A stretch of 30,539 bases of DNA from CAYRIY01 sp964424335 (GTDB lineage Bacteria > Bacillota > Limnochordia > DTU080 > RSA5): positions 1-30,539 of the forward strand of contig CAYRIY010000033.1 of NCBI GenBank assembly GCA_964424335.1, given 5' to 3'. A program made the translations under genes and the position numbers. This document shows positions 1 through 7,548 of this stretch, in pieces. The notes beneath the pieces were generated by a model. It was not told the DNA's origin and made no database searches. It saw only the letters and a program-made list of their open reading frames with translations. Numbering within the stretch: position 1 is the first letter of the stretch; the number at the start of each line of letters is the position of its first letter.

Positions 1-1134
1 CCGATCCGAAAGGACGGCCGCCGCCTTGAGCGCTTCGTCCGTGATCTTCACCCTGTGATGTGCCTCGTAGCGATCACGCAGGCCTTCGAGGATCTGAATC
101 GTCTCCTCGACCGTCGGCTCCTCGACCGTGATCGGCTGAAAGCGCCGCTCGAGCGCCGCGTCTTTTTCGACGTGCTTGCGGTACTCGTCGAGCGTGGTAG
201 CGCCGATCGCCTGCAGCTCGCCTCGGGCAAGGGCGGGCTTGAGAATGTTGGATGCGTCGATGGCTCCTTCAGCGGCGCCCGCCCCGATGATCGTGTGCAT
301 CTCGTCGATGAACAAGATCACATCGCCTGACGTGCGGATCTCCTCCATCACTTTCTTCAGGCGCTCTTCAAACTCGCCTCGAAACTTGGAGCCCGCCACG
401 AGCGCTCCCAAGTCGAGGGTGACGACACGCTTGTCGGCGAGCGTCTCAGGCACATCGCCCTCGACGATTTTCTGCGCCAACCCCTCGGCGATCGCCGTCT
501 TGCCGACGCCGGGTTCACCGATCAAGCACGGGTTGTTCTTGGTCCTTCTCGAGAGGACCTGAATCACTCTTTGAATCTCTTTTTCACGGCCGATGACCGG
601 ATCGAGCTTGCCCTCGCGGGCCAAATCGGTCAGGTCACGCCCGAATTGGTCGAGCGTCGGCGTCTTTCGGCTCCGCGACGACTTGGCCGCGCTCGGCGCG
701 CTGCCGCCCAGCAAGTCGACGACCTGGCGCCGCACCTTATCCAGGTCAGCGCCGAGGTTTTTTAGCACTTGCGCCGCGACCCCTTCACCCTCGCGGATCA
801 AACCCAAAAGGATGTGTTCGGTGCCGATGTAGGTATGTCCGAGCTGCCTTGCCTCGTCGAATGCGAGCTCGAGCACCCGCTTCGCCCTCGGCGTAAACCC
901 GATCTGCCCAGGCGGCGTGCCGTCGCCGCGGCCGATCACCTTTTCGACCTCAGAGCGAACCTTATCTAAGCTTATCTCCATGTTTTGGAGCGCCCGAGCG
1001 GCGACGCCTTCTCCTTCGGCGGCCAGGCCGAGGAGAATGTGTTCCGTACCGACGACGTTGTGGCCCAGTCGCCGCGCCTCCTCTTGGGAGAGGACGACAA
1101 CCTTCTGGGCCCGTTCGGTGAATCTCCCAAACAT
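1..1134 (-). CDS. clpC: ATP-dependent Clp protease ATP-binding subunit ClpC, N-terminal 378 residues (cut by window edge)
   Basis: AAA+ unfoldase that feeds proteins, including those phospho-tagged by McsB, to ClpP in the cytoplasm. Reading the minus strand from the ATG at 1134 gives 378 codons that run off the left edge of the window. The start MFGRFTERAQ is the usual ClpC start. Two Clp N-domain repeats occupy about residues 1-70 and 80-145, both containing GTEHILLGL. AAA domain D1 follows, with Walker A GEPGVGKT at 206-213 and Walker B LFIDE ending at D277/E278. The M-domain and D2 must lie outside the window. It is the last gene of ctsR-mcsA-mcsB-clpC, 91 bp after mcsB, and is likely transcribed from the ctsR promoter. 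An in-frame GTG three codons upstream is an alternative start with worse Shine-Dalgarno spacing. Identity is near certain. Confidence 0.97.
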   Translation of the reverse strand, partial: MFGRFTERAQKVVVLSQEEARRLGHNVVGTEHILLGLAAEGEGVAARALQNMEISLDKVRSEVEKVIGRGDGTPPGQIGFTPRAKRVLELAFDEARQLGHTYIGTEHILLGLIREGEGVAAQVLKNLGADLDKVRRQVVDLLGGSAPSAAKSSRSRKTPTLDQFGRDLTDLAREGKLDPVIGREKEIQRVIQVLSRRTKNNPCLIGEPGVGKTAIAEGLAQKIVEGDVPETLADKRVVTLDLGALVAGSKFRGEFEERLKKVMEEIRTSGDVILFIDEMHTIIGAGAAEGAIDASNILKPALARGELQAIGATTLDEYRKHVEKDAALERRFQPITVEEPTVEETIQILEGLRDRYEAHHRVKITDEALKAAAVLSDR

Positions 1135-1225
1135 TTCACTCACCGTCCCTTTCTCTCTCCATTACTCTTCCCTACGCAATGGTTCCGGCAAATTGAATCC
1201 TCAAATGGACACCTAGTTTCCATCT

Positions 1226-2290
1226 TCATTTTCCAACCGGCTTTAGCCTCTCCCGAATCAATGCGGCACGCTTTACGTCCCGCTCGGGTGCGTCTAATTC
1301 TTGACCCATCAACTTTTGCAGGTGCGCCGGGCGAATCATCACGAGCAGTTCCTGCAGAATGCGGGGCTCGACCCCGGAGACCAAGCCCATGTCGATGCCG
1401 AGCCGCAGGTCGGAAAGGCGCTGCATCGCTTCGTGTGACGTCATCGTACGGGCGTTCGCGAGGATCCCGTACGAGCGATACACTCGATCTTCAAGCTGCA
1501 TGCGTCCGCGTTCCATGATGCGCTCGCGGGCGCTGCGCTCCTGCTCCAGGACCTGCATGGTCACATTGCGCAGATGCTCGATGATCTCATTTTCGCTGTG
1601 GCCCAGGGTCACTTGGTTTGATAGCTGGTAAATGTTCCCCAAAACGTCGGTGCCCTCGCCATAGATCCCGCGCACCGCGAGCCCCACCTGGGAAACGGCG
1701 CCAATCACCCGCTTGATCTGGTCGGTCATCGTCAAAGCAGGCAAGTGGACCATCACCGATGCTCTCATCCCCGTGCCGACATTGGTCGGACACGCCGTCA
1801 GGTAGCCGTAGCGATCGTGAAAGGCGTAGTCGACAACTCGATCGAACGCGTCGTCCACCTCGCTGCACAGCTTCCAAGAGTCCGAGAGCGCAAGCCCGGG
1901 AAAGAGCGCTTGGATTCGCAGGTGGTCCTCTTCGTTGATCATGATGCTGACCGCTTCGTCCGATCGCAACATGACCGCACGCTCGTTCACGCTCTCGATG
2001 TGAGCCGGGCTCACCAAGTGTTTTTCTACCAAGAGTTGCCGCTCGAGCGGCGACAACTCCGTCAATTCGACAAACTCAACGTCACCAAGCGCCCCGTGGA
2101 TCTGGTCGAGCGCCGATCTCGCCTGGTCGGCAACGTACCTTCGCTGACTCCGATCTGCGGACGACGGGAAAGGGACGTCCGCAAGATTGCGAGCGAGCCG
2201 CACGCGGCTTCCAAGCACGATATCGCTCTCTTTGCCTGTGCCCTTCATCCATTGGCTAAGCGCCTTGCCGATAATGTCCTTGAGTGACAC
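1226..2290 (-). CDS. mcsB: Protein arginine kinase McsB
   Basis: Phosphorylates arginine side chains of damaged proteins and of CtsR, marking them for ClpCP and relieving repression under heat stress. The 354-residue product has the phosphagen-kinase catalytic fold. The guanidino-kinase signature CPTNVGTGMRAS contains Cys167, at the same number as the catalytic Cys of Bacillus subtilis McsB. The N-terminal nucleotide-binding stretch SRVRLARN is at 28-35 and the NEEDH motif at 119-123. Length is normal for the family. It lies 34 bp after mcsA and 91 bp before clpC in the same orientation, so it is the third gene of the class III heat-shock operon. No defects were seen. Confidence 0.97.
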   Translation of the reverse strand: MSLKDIIGKALSQWMKGTGKESDIVLGSRVRLARNLADVPFPSSADRSQRRYVADQARSALDQIHGALGDVEFVELTELSPLERQLLVEKHLVSPAHIESVNERAVMLRSDEAVSIMINEEDHLRIQALFPGLALSDSWKLCSEVDDAFDRVVDYAFHDRYGYLTACPTNVGTGMRASVMVHLPALTMTDQIKRVIGAVSQVGLAVRGIYGEGTDVLGNIYQLSNQVTLGHSENEIIEHLRNVTMQVLEQERSARERIMERGRMQLEDRVYRSYGILANARTMTSHEAMQRLSDLRLGIDMGLVSGVEPRILQELLVMIRPAHLQKLMGQELDAPERDVKRAALIRERLKPVGK

Positions 2291-2324
2291 GCTCGAAATC
2301 CCTCCTTCCCGGATCCAAGCGACC

Positions 2325-2834
2325 TTAGGCCCCGCCTTCGAGCGCTCGAATCTTGTCCCTCAGCGCAGCCGCCTTTTCGTACTGCTCCTCGGCGACCGCT
2401 TGCTCGAGTTCGCCCTTTAGTCGCTGAATCTCTTTGCGCCGAGCCTGTGCGCTGTCCGCGGCGCGCCTTGGCGCTTTCCCGTGGTGCTCGACGCTGCGGT
2501 GAATCCGTTTGACCAGCGGTTCGAGTTCCCTTTCGAACTCAACGTAGCATTGGCTGCAGCCAAGCTCGCCCCGCCGGCGAAAGTCGCTCAAACTCGACCC
2601 GCAATTGCTGCAACGCGCAGAGGAACGAATGTTCCGCCCATGCATGATGGCCGACTCAGGCTCGAAGAGTCCAGCCAGGATATTGTGAAATGCGAAGCTA
2701 GGCTCCATCGCAAGCTGTGTCTCACCTCGCCTTTCGGCGCAGCGGCTGCATAAATACACTTCCGACTTATTGCCGTTCACGATTTTCGTAAAGTGAACCG
2801 TTGCCGGCTCTTTGTGACACTCTTCGCACAACAC
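2325..2834 (-). CDS. mcsA: McsA, zinc-binding activator of the McsB arginine kinase
   Basis: McsA binds and activates McsB and helps control CtsR. The 169-residue protein has four CxxC pairs: C3/C6, C29/C32, C75/C78 and C93/C96. These give two treble-clef-like zinc sites, as expected. The C-terminal part (about 130-165) is a UVR-type helical hairpin with a run ending EEQYEKAAALRDKIRALE, the usual McsA/UvrB interaction motif. The gene lies between ctsR (78 bp upstream) and mcsB (34 bp downstream). Length and domain order are typical of the family. Confidence 0.95.
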   Translation of the reverse strand: MLCEECHKEPATVHFTKIVNGNKSEVYLCSRCAERRGETQLAMEPSFAFHNILAGLFEPESAIMHGRNIRSSARCSNCGSSLSDFRRRGELGCSQCYVEFERELEPLVKRIHRSVEHHGKAPRRAADSAQARRKEIQRLKGELEQAVAEEQYEKAAALRDKIRALEGGA

Positions 2835-2912
2835 ACGCTCACCCCCGTCCTAATCAAAAGGCCACGATCGAGCGCCGGTCCATGCCGACGTCCGATTCAG
2901 GTCGGGGCCGCC

Positions 2913-3368
2913 TCAAGTCTGTTTGGCGATGCGCAACATTGCTCTTAGCAGTCTCGCCCTGACGATCGGCTCGACGGAAGGATCGAGACCGTCCGTCTCA
3001 TCCTTGAGCACCGCTCGGATCAACGCAGCAGTCCGCCTCATGAGCATTCCCCCGTCAACCAGCCTTAATAGAAGCGAATCGGCCTTTTCTTCGGTGATCC
3101 GGCTTCCAATCTCCCGAAAGATGGCTTCGAGCGAGTTGTGGCCATGCATGACGTAGCGGGTGATCCGAATGTAGCCGCCTCCACCCCGCCGACTCTCCAC
3201 CACGTACCCACGCTGGGGAGTAAACCTTGTCTCCAGCACATAGTTGATTTGTGACGGCACGCAGTCAAACTGCTGGGCCACGTCACAGCGGCGAATCTCG
3301 ATCTCATCGCCGGTCATGGCCAGCAGTTTTTTCAAGTGGCTTTCTATGATATCGGAGAGCGTAGCCAC
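2913..3368 (-). CDS. ctsR: Transcriptional repressor CtsR
   Basis: Dimeric repressor of class III heat-shock genes (clp genes and its own operon). The 151-residue product starts MATLSDIIESHLKKLL, which is diagnostic. A winged helix-turn-helix covers about residues 1-72. The wing RRGGGGYIRI (60-69) is the DNA-contacting and heat-sensing glycine-rich loop, and the dimerisation/McsB-contacting domain follows. It is the first gene of the operon, and a CtsR box lies 54 bp upstream of its start at 3422-3440, which implies autoregulation. No unusual features were seen. Confidence 0.96.
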   Translation of the reverse strand: MATLSDIIESHLKKLLAMTGDEIEIRRCDVAQQFDCVPSQINYVLETRFTPQRGYVVESRRGGGGYIRITRYVMHGHNSLEAIFREIGSRITEEKADSLLLRLVDGGMLMRRTAALIRAVLKDETDGLDPSVEPIVRARLLRAMLRIAKQT

Positions 3369-3421
3369 GCACCTACAACCCCCTGGAACGATTTTTGCTG
3401 CGCTTTTATTCGAAATAGGAC

Positions 3422-3440
3422 TCTGACCTTATTTGACCTT
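3422..3440 (-). promoter_or_regulatory. CtsR operator (two direct heptads)
   Basis: The minus strand reads AAGGTCAAATAAGGTCAGA. This is two copies of the GGTCAAA heptad separated by three bases, with one mismatch in the second copy (GGTCAGA). It matches the known CtsR box. It begins 8 bp downstream of a TATAAT and so covers the transcription start region of the ctsR operon, a position suited to repression. Confidence 0.9.
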
Positions 3441-3446
3441 TCGTCG

Positions 3447-3473
3447 ACATTATACCACGTTTTGGTGTAATGT
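3447..3473. repeat. 27-bp imperfect palindrome over the ctsR -10 box
   Basis: On the plus strand the left arm ACATTATACCA (3447-3457) and right arm TGGTGTAATGT (3463-3473) are complementary at 10 of 11 positions around the 5-base centre CGTTT. The palindrome covers the -10 and spacer of the ctsR promoter and is separate from the CtsR box. It has the size and symmetry of an operator for a dimeric repressor; which one is not known. Confidence 0.6.
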
Positions 3474-3477
3474 ACAC
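3449..3477 (-). promoter_or_regulatory. Promoter of the ctsR-mcsA-mcsB-clpC operon
   Basis: A perfect TATAAT -10 box lies at 3449-3454 on the minus strand. The -35 is weak: GTGTAC or the overlapping TTGTGT about 17-19 bp upstream. The CtsR box begins 8 bp downstream, and a 27-bp inverted repeat (3447-3473) overlaps the -10. The -10 is clear; the -35 is uncertain. Confidence 0.75.
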
Positions 3478-3521
3478 AAGAGGGATCTAAAAGTTTCCTG
3501 TCACACCAAGGCCTTTGGCCC

Positions 3522-4682
3522 TTACCCCCGCAGCTCGATTGCGGCCGATTTGACGCCGTCAACGAGCCGCCTGACGTCTTCTTCGTTGTTGAAGGCATGA
3601 AAAGACGCCCTAAGCGCCGCAGGATGAGGAATCGACCGGATGATCACACGGCAGCGCTCCCAAAGATGCCTCACGACACGGCTCGGTTCGACGCCGCGCA
3701 GCGCAAACGTCAAAAGGCCCGTCGCGCGCTCCTGTGGGGTGACGATCTCCACACCGTCGATTTCGGCAAGATGTGTCCGCGCCATGTTTGCAAGTGATTT
3801 GGCTCGGGCAAAAATCTGATCCCAACCGATCGACTCGAGCATCCCGATACTTGCGGTCAGCGTTGCAAACGCCGGAGCGTGGACCGTGCCCGTCTCAAAG
3901 CGGCGCGCCCCTGCGTGTAGTGATACTTCCTGCTGGGTTGCGTCTTCGTGGGACAAGGACGCCCAACCGATTCGGCTCGGTTCCAACCTTGAGAGCGCGC
4001 TTTGGCTCACGAAAAGGCCTCCGGTTCCCTCGTGTCCAAGCAGCCACTTCTGGCCTGGCAGGGCATAAAAATCACAGCCGATCTCCTCGACGTCGATGGG
4101 CACATGGCCTGCGCTCTGCGCCCCATCGATGACAACCATGACGCCACGCTGCCTTGCAATGGCGCAAACTTCCTTTACTGGGAGTTCTGCTCCGGTCGCG
4201 TACGAGACATGGCTGATGCAAATGAGGCGGGTGGAATCCGTGATGGCATCTTCAATCTGACGGCCGGACAGATTGCCCCCGACGCTTTGCAAGTTTACGA
4301 TCTTTACGCCGCGCGACCTTGCAAGAATGGTCCAAGGCGCGATGCCGGATATGTGCTCGAGGTCGGAGATGATGACTTCGTCACCGGGTCGCCAATCAAT
4401 CCCGGCGGCGACCGTACCGATCCCCTCGCTTGCCGAGTGAGTGAGAGCGATGTCGGACGTCGACGCGCCGATGACTCGGGCGATCGCCTCGCGAGCATGG
4501 TCCAAGGCTCGCATGTACGCCTCCATCACTTTGGGGGTCGCAAAACCCTCGTTTACAATAAGTTGCAGCAACTCTTCCCCGGCCCGCGCTGCATCGAGGG
4601 GCACCGGGCCCGAGGTGCCCGTATTAAGGTACACTCTGTCCTTTAGTGGAGGCATCTGCTGCCGCAATGCGTGAACGTCCAT
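3522..4682 (-). CDS. Class V PLP-dependent aminotransferase (cysteine desulfurase/isopenicillin-N-epimerase-like)
   Basis: A fold-type I PLP enzyme of 386 residues. The start is the ATG at 4682, preceded by AAGGAG with 8-base spacing; an upstream in-frame extension lacks comparable support. The N-terminal YLNTGTSGPVP binds the cofactor phosphate, VVIDGAQSAGHVPID carries the PLP-ring aspartate, and the Schiff-base lysine lies in LPGQKWLLGHEGTGG. The HxGxxxFETGT-like stretch (HAGARRFETGT) is typical of SufS/CsdA-like and epimerase-like members. The exact reaction (desulfurase, selenocysteine lyase or amine lyase) cannot be told from sequence alone, and no SufU/IscU partner is adjacent. It is divergent from cwlD and upstream of, but probably not co-transcribed with, the ctsR operon. 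Confidence 0.88.
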   Translation of the reverse strand: MDVHALRQQMPPLKDRVYLNTGTSGPVPLDAARAGEELLQLIVNEGFATPKVMEAYMRALDHAREAIARVIGASTSDIALTHSASEGIGTVAAGIDWRPGDEVIISDLEHISGIAPWTILARSRGVKIVNLQSVGGNLSGRQIEDAITDSTRLICISHVSYATGAELPVKEVCAIARQRGVMVVIDGAQSAGHVPIDVEEIGCDFYALPGQKWLLGHEGTGGLFVSQSALSRLEPSRIGWASLSHEDATQQEVSLHAGARRFETGTVHAPAFATLTASIGMLESIGWDQIFARAKSLANMARTHLAEIDGVEIVTPQERATGLLTFALRGVEPSRVVRHLWERCRVIIRSIPHPAALRASFHAFNNEEDVRRLVDGVKSAAIELRG

Positions 4683-4848
4683 TGTTTGGGCTCCTTCGCA
4701 AGTATCTCTCCGTGTCGATCCATTTTTTCCGCCTATCGCTTGAGACTCCTTTTGAGAATCCGATTGGCTGCGTTCCCCACGCGTCGGCTTCCATTCATAC
4801 GGCGGGGTTCTACTCGACTCACCCGGGCCGTACATTTCTCAAAGGGTC

Positions 4849-5727
4849 ATGGTGATCCGCTTCTCAAAGGAACGAGGCCGGTACCGCTGCAGGAGGTTCA
4901 AATCCGACTTGCCCGCCCCTTACTTTCTCACCTGGAAACTGGGCCGCCTCAAGGTCTTTGCAACGCTAGTCGTCGCCGTAATCGTGGTCATTGGCGCGGG
5001 TTACGCGCGAGTCCAGGCGCCCGGCGAGAACATCCCAAGGCCACTTCTCGGACAAAGGATCGTCGTAGATCCGGGTCACGGCGGGATCGATCCGGGCTGC
5101 CATCGAGATGATACGTACGAAAAAGAGATCGTGCTCCAGATCGCCGCCCATTTGTCGGAGATCTTGCGTGAGCTCGGCGCGGACGTCTTCGTCACCCGGG
5201 AGAGCGACATCGAACTCAGCCACCTCACCGATTCGGAGTCCACGCGCCATCGGCGCGACCTTGCAGCCCGCGTGTTGCTTGCAAAAGAGCACGATGCGAC
5301 ATTGCTCCTCAGCCTTCACGTGAACAGCGCCGGATCGAGCTCCATGGGCGGCGCAATGATCTTTTACCATCCTGGGTCACAAGAAGGCCGACGGGTAGGC
5401 GAGCACATTTTAAGCGAACTTCGGACAGTCGTACCGGGCAACCAAAACAGTGTACTTTCCGCCAATTACTACATCCTCAGAAACGCGCCGATGACCGCCG
5501 TTCTGGTCGAAACCGGCTTCATCTCAAACCCGACAGATCGTGCGCTCCTCGAGAGCGACGAGGGCCGACGCCGCATTGCAAACGCGATTGCGAACGGGTT
5601 GGTTGCGGCGTTCGATCGGGATGCTCTCGATCATCCAAGCATCCTTCCAAGCGATAGCTCCTTGCATAGCCAGGCAGCGTGGGCGAAGGACAGCGACGAC
5701 CACCCGTGTCTAGGTGAGCCTGAATGA
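4849..5727 (+). CDS. cwlD: N-acetylmuramoyl-L-alanine amidase CwlD (spore cortex)
   Basis: Zn-dependent amidase that removes stem peptides from cortex peptidoglycan as the first step to muramic-delta-lactam, needed for germination. It has 292 residues with an N-terminal membrane anchor (about 33-53). The Amidase_3 domain starts with IVVDPGHGGIDPG (first Zn-His), followed by EKEIVLQIA (Zn-Glu), SLHVNSA (Zn-His) and the catalytic Glu in VLVETGFISN. An extra hydrophilic tail of about 40 residues follows. The stop overlaps the spmA start (ATGA), so cwlD-spmA-spmB are probably translationally coupled. The start is uncertain: AAAGGG is only 2 bases from the ATG, and the next codon GTG has better spacing. 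Confidence 0.93.
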   Translation: MVIRFSKERGRYRCRRFKSDLPAPYFLTWKLGRLKVFATLVVAVIVVIGAGYARVQAPGENIPRPLLGQRIVVDPGHGGIDPGCHRDDTYEKEIVLQIAAHLSEILRELGADVFVTRESDIELSHLTDSESTRHRRDLAARVLLAKEHDATLLLSLHVNSAGSSSMGGAMIFYHPGSQEGRRVGEHILSELRTVVPGNQNSVLSANYYILRNAPMTAVLVETGFISNPTDRALLESDEGRRRIANAIANGLVAAFDRDALDHPSILPSDSSLHSQAAWAKDSDDHPCLGEPE

Positions 5728-6314
5728 ACCTGATCTGGACCGTATTGATCGTCGTGAGCGTCGGGTTCGCATTCCTGAGTGGAGCGGACGGCGCCGAACG
5801 AGTGACACTCGGCGTCATGAAAGGCGCCGCGGACGCCGTCACGTTTGCCTTCGGGCTCATCGGCATCCTCGCGTTTTGGTCCGGCATGTTGCGCGTCGCG
5901 GAAGAAGCTGGGATCACTCGCCTGATTGGACGTCTCCTGTCGCCTGTAATTGCAAAACTGTTTCCCGATGTGCCGAAGGATCACCCTGCAAACGCATCGA
6001 TCATCATGGCGCTCACAGCCAACCTCCTCGGCCTCGGAAATGCCGCGACGCCGCTTGGGCTCAAAGCGATGGAAGACCTTGCGCGCCTCAACCCAACGCC
6101 GGGCGTGGCATCGAACGCCATGTGCACCTTTCTCGCACTCACAACCTCGAGTCTGACGCTCATACCGGGAACAGTCATTGCCGTCCGGGCCGCTGCAGGA
6201 TCGGACCAGCCTGGGGCGATCATCGGGACGACCATCGCAGCGACGCTCATTTCCACCGCGGTCGCAGTCGCTGCCGACCGCTGGTTTCGTAGGACGAGGG
6301 GCCGCGTGCCGTGA
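5724..6314 (+). CDS. spmA: Spore maturation protein SpmA
   Basis: Integral membrane protein needed for spore core dehydration and heat resistance. It has 196 residues, the same length as Bacillus subtilis SpmA, and is a nucleoside-recognition/gate-domain protein. The conserved run NLLGLGNAATPLGLKAM and the segments around residues 1-25, 40-60 and 160-185 are hydrophobic. The ATG overlaps the cwlD stop and its own stop overlaps the GTG of spmB, so the three are one translational unit. The pairing with spmB is universal in spore formers, which makes the assignment firm. Confidence 0.95.
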   Translation: MNLIWTVLIVVSVGFAFLSGADGAERVTLGVMKGAADAVTFAFGLIGILAFWSGMLRVAEEAGITRLIGRLLSPVIAKLFPDVPKDHPANASIIMALTANLLGLGNAATPLGLKAMEDLARLNPTPGVASNAMCTFLALTTSSLTLIPGTVIAVRAAAGSDQPGAIIGTTIAATLISTAVAVAADRWFRRTRGRVP

Positions 6315-6850
6315 TCGAGGCGCTGCAGCTTCTCAGCGTGTGGACGATTCCAGTAGCGGTCGCGCTGCTCCCACTCATCGGGTACGTCCGAGGCGTGCGC
6401 GTGTATGAAGCGTTTTGCGAGGGGGCGAAAGAGGGATTTCACACTGCCGTGGCGATCCTGCCTTACTTGGTGGCAATGTTTGTGGCCATTGGCATTTTCC
6501 GTGCCTCGGGCGCTTTTGAGATGATCATCGGTCACGTCTCGTGGGTGACCGAGCTCGTCGGGGCTCCTCCGGAGGTTTTGCCTTTGGCGTTGCTCCGACC
6601 GCTGTCCGGGTCCGGAGCGCTCGGCTACCTTTCCGACCTCTTAAAAGAGCACGGTCCGGACTCGCTCATCGGACTCATTGCATCGACGATGCAAGGGAGC
6701 ACGGAGACGACCTTCTACGTCCTTACGGTGTACTTCGGCGCCGTCGGCGTCACCAGAGCGCGACACTCTGTTGCAGTAGGCCTTCTCGCCGATTTGGTCG
6801 GATTCGTCGCGTCGATATACGTGGTGCTGCGCGTGTTCAGCGGCGGATAG
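6311..6850 (+). CDS. spmB: Spore maturation protein SpmB
   Basis: Partner of SpmA in the spore membrane. The 179-residue product has several hydrophobic helices (about 5-30, 45-65, 130-175) and the conserved sequences RPLSGSGALGYL and MQGSTETTFYVLTVYFG typical of SpmB and nucleoside-recognition proteins. It starts with GTG at 6311, overlapping the spmA stop by four bases (GTGA). It is the last gene of the cwlD-spmA-spmB operon. Confidence 0.95.
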   Translation: MIEALQLLSVWTIPVAVALLPLIGYVRGVRVYEAFCEGAKEGFHTAVAILPYLVAMFVAIGIFRASGAFEMIIGHVSWVTELVGAPPEVLPLALLRPLSGSGALGYLSDLLKEHGPDSLIGLIASTMQGSTETTFYVLTVYFGAVGVTRARHSVAVGLLADLVGFVASIYVVLRVFSGG

Positions 6851-6944
6851 CACCCGTCGTGAGCAGGCCATTTGATGAGCTTGGCACAAATTGCCGCCAG
6901 GAATAACCGCCCCCGGATACGAATTGATATCAAATACCCAAATA

Positions 6945-6973
6945 GTCGAACAGATCGGGCGATCTGTTCTATT
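6945..6973. repeat. Perfect 9-bp hairpin between spmB and the HExxH gene
   Basis: GAACAGATC (6948-6956) and GATCTGTTC (6961-6969) form a perfect stem around GGGC. The flanks AGTC on the left and GACT (6970 onwards, displaced by a short insertion) nearly extend the symmetry. No T-run follows, so it is a weak terminator candidate or an operator for the downstream gene. Confidence 0.5.
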
Positions 6974-7010
6974 CGACTGCAAGCGGTCTTTTCACGGGGA
7001 GTTGATCGAA

Positions 7011-7532
7011 ATGATGCGTTCTTGCGCAATTCGAAACGGACCTGAAACCGCCCAGACCATCCATGAACGCCTGGCTGCGCGCTTTCCCGACAACCCATAC
7101 GTCCAGCGTCTCGTCTCCAAAGCGGAGGCCCTCGACGTCACCTTCGATGTAAGCCCCATTGAAAACAACTGGCTCTATCATCCGGAGCAAAGGCGGCTGT
7201 ACATTTGGGAGCCCGATCTCGATAGTCAGTCCCTTACCTACCTCGTCGTCATCATGGCGCACGAGCTTGGACACGTCGTCGACTTCGACAACAATCCGAT
7301 GTTAAAGCGTTTGACTCGGCGCCTCCACTGGCTCGAAGTGCCCGACGAGGTCGAAATCGCGGCATTCGTTCACGGCTTTCGTATCCTCAAGGAACTTTCT
7401 ATCCCTGTCAGCCTCGATCACTACGAGCAGATGATCGAGCAGCCCATGGCAGCGCGCGTGCGCGAGCAGATCGAGACACGTCATCTCTGCTGCTTGCTTT
7501 CCCTTCCAAGTGAATACCGGGTAGCAAACTGA
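7011..7532 (+). CDS. Small zincin-like protein with HELGH motif, function unknown
   Basis: A 173-residue protein that I do not recognise as a named family. The sequence AHELGHVVDFD near residue 85 is a classical HExxH zinc-metallopeptidase signature, preceded by a helix-like hydrophobic stretch LTYLVVIM. A third zinc ligand may be one of the acidic residues in the later EVPDEVEIAAFVHG segment. No signal peptide was seen, so it is probably cytoplasmic. The start is placed at ATG 7011 because GGGGAG lies 9 bases before it. A longer frame opening with TTG at 6891 lacks a ribosome-binding site and spans the hairpin at 6948-6969. It lies alone between spmB and a convergent parB-like gene. Confidence 0.7.
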   Translation: MMRSCAIRNGPETAQTIHERLAARFPDNPYVQRLVSKAEALDVTFDVSPIENNWLYHPEQRRLYIWEPDLDSQSLTYLVVIMAHELGHVVDFDNNPMLKRLTRRLHWLEVPDEVEIAAFVHGFRILKELSIPVSLDHYEQMIEQPMAARVREQIETRHLCCLLSLPSEYRVAN

Positions 7533-7548
7533 CCGATTCGACCGGGGC

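Noticed and set aside
4683..4848. Sporulation sigma-factor promoter upstream of cwlD
   Set aside because: CATACGG at about 4795 resembles part of a sigma-E -10, but no matching -35 was found at the right distance.
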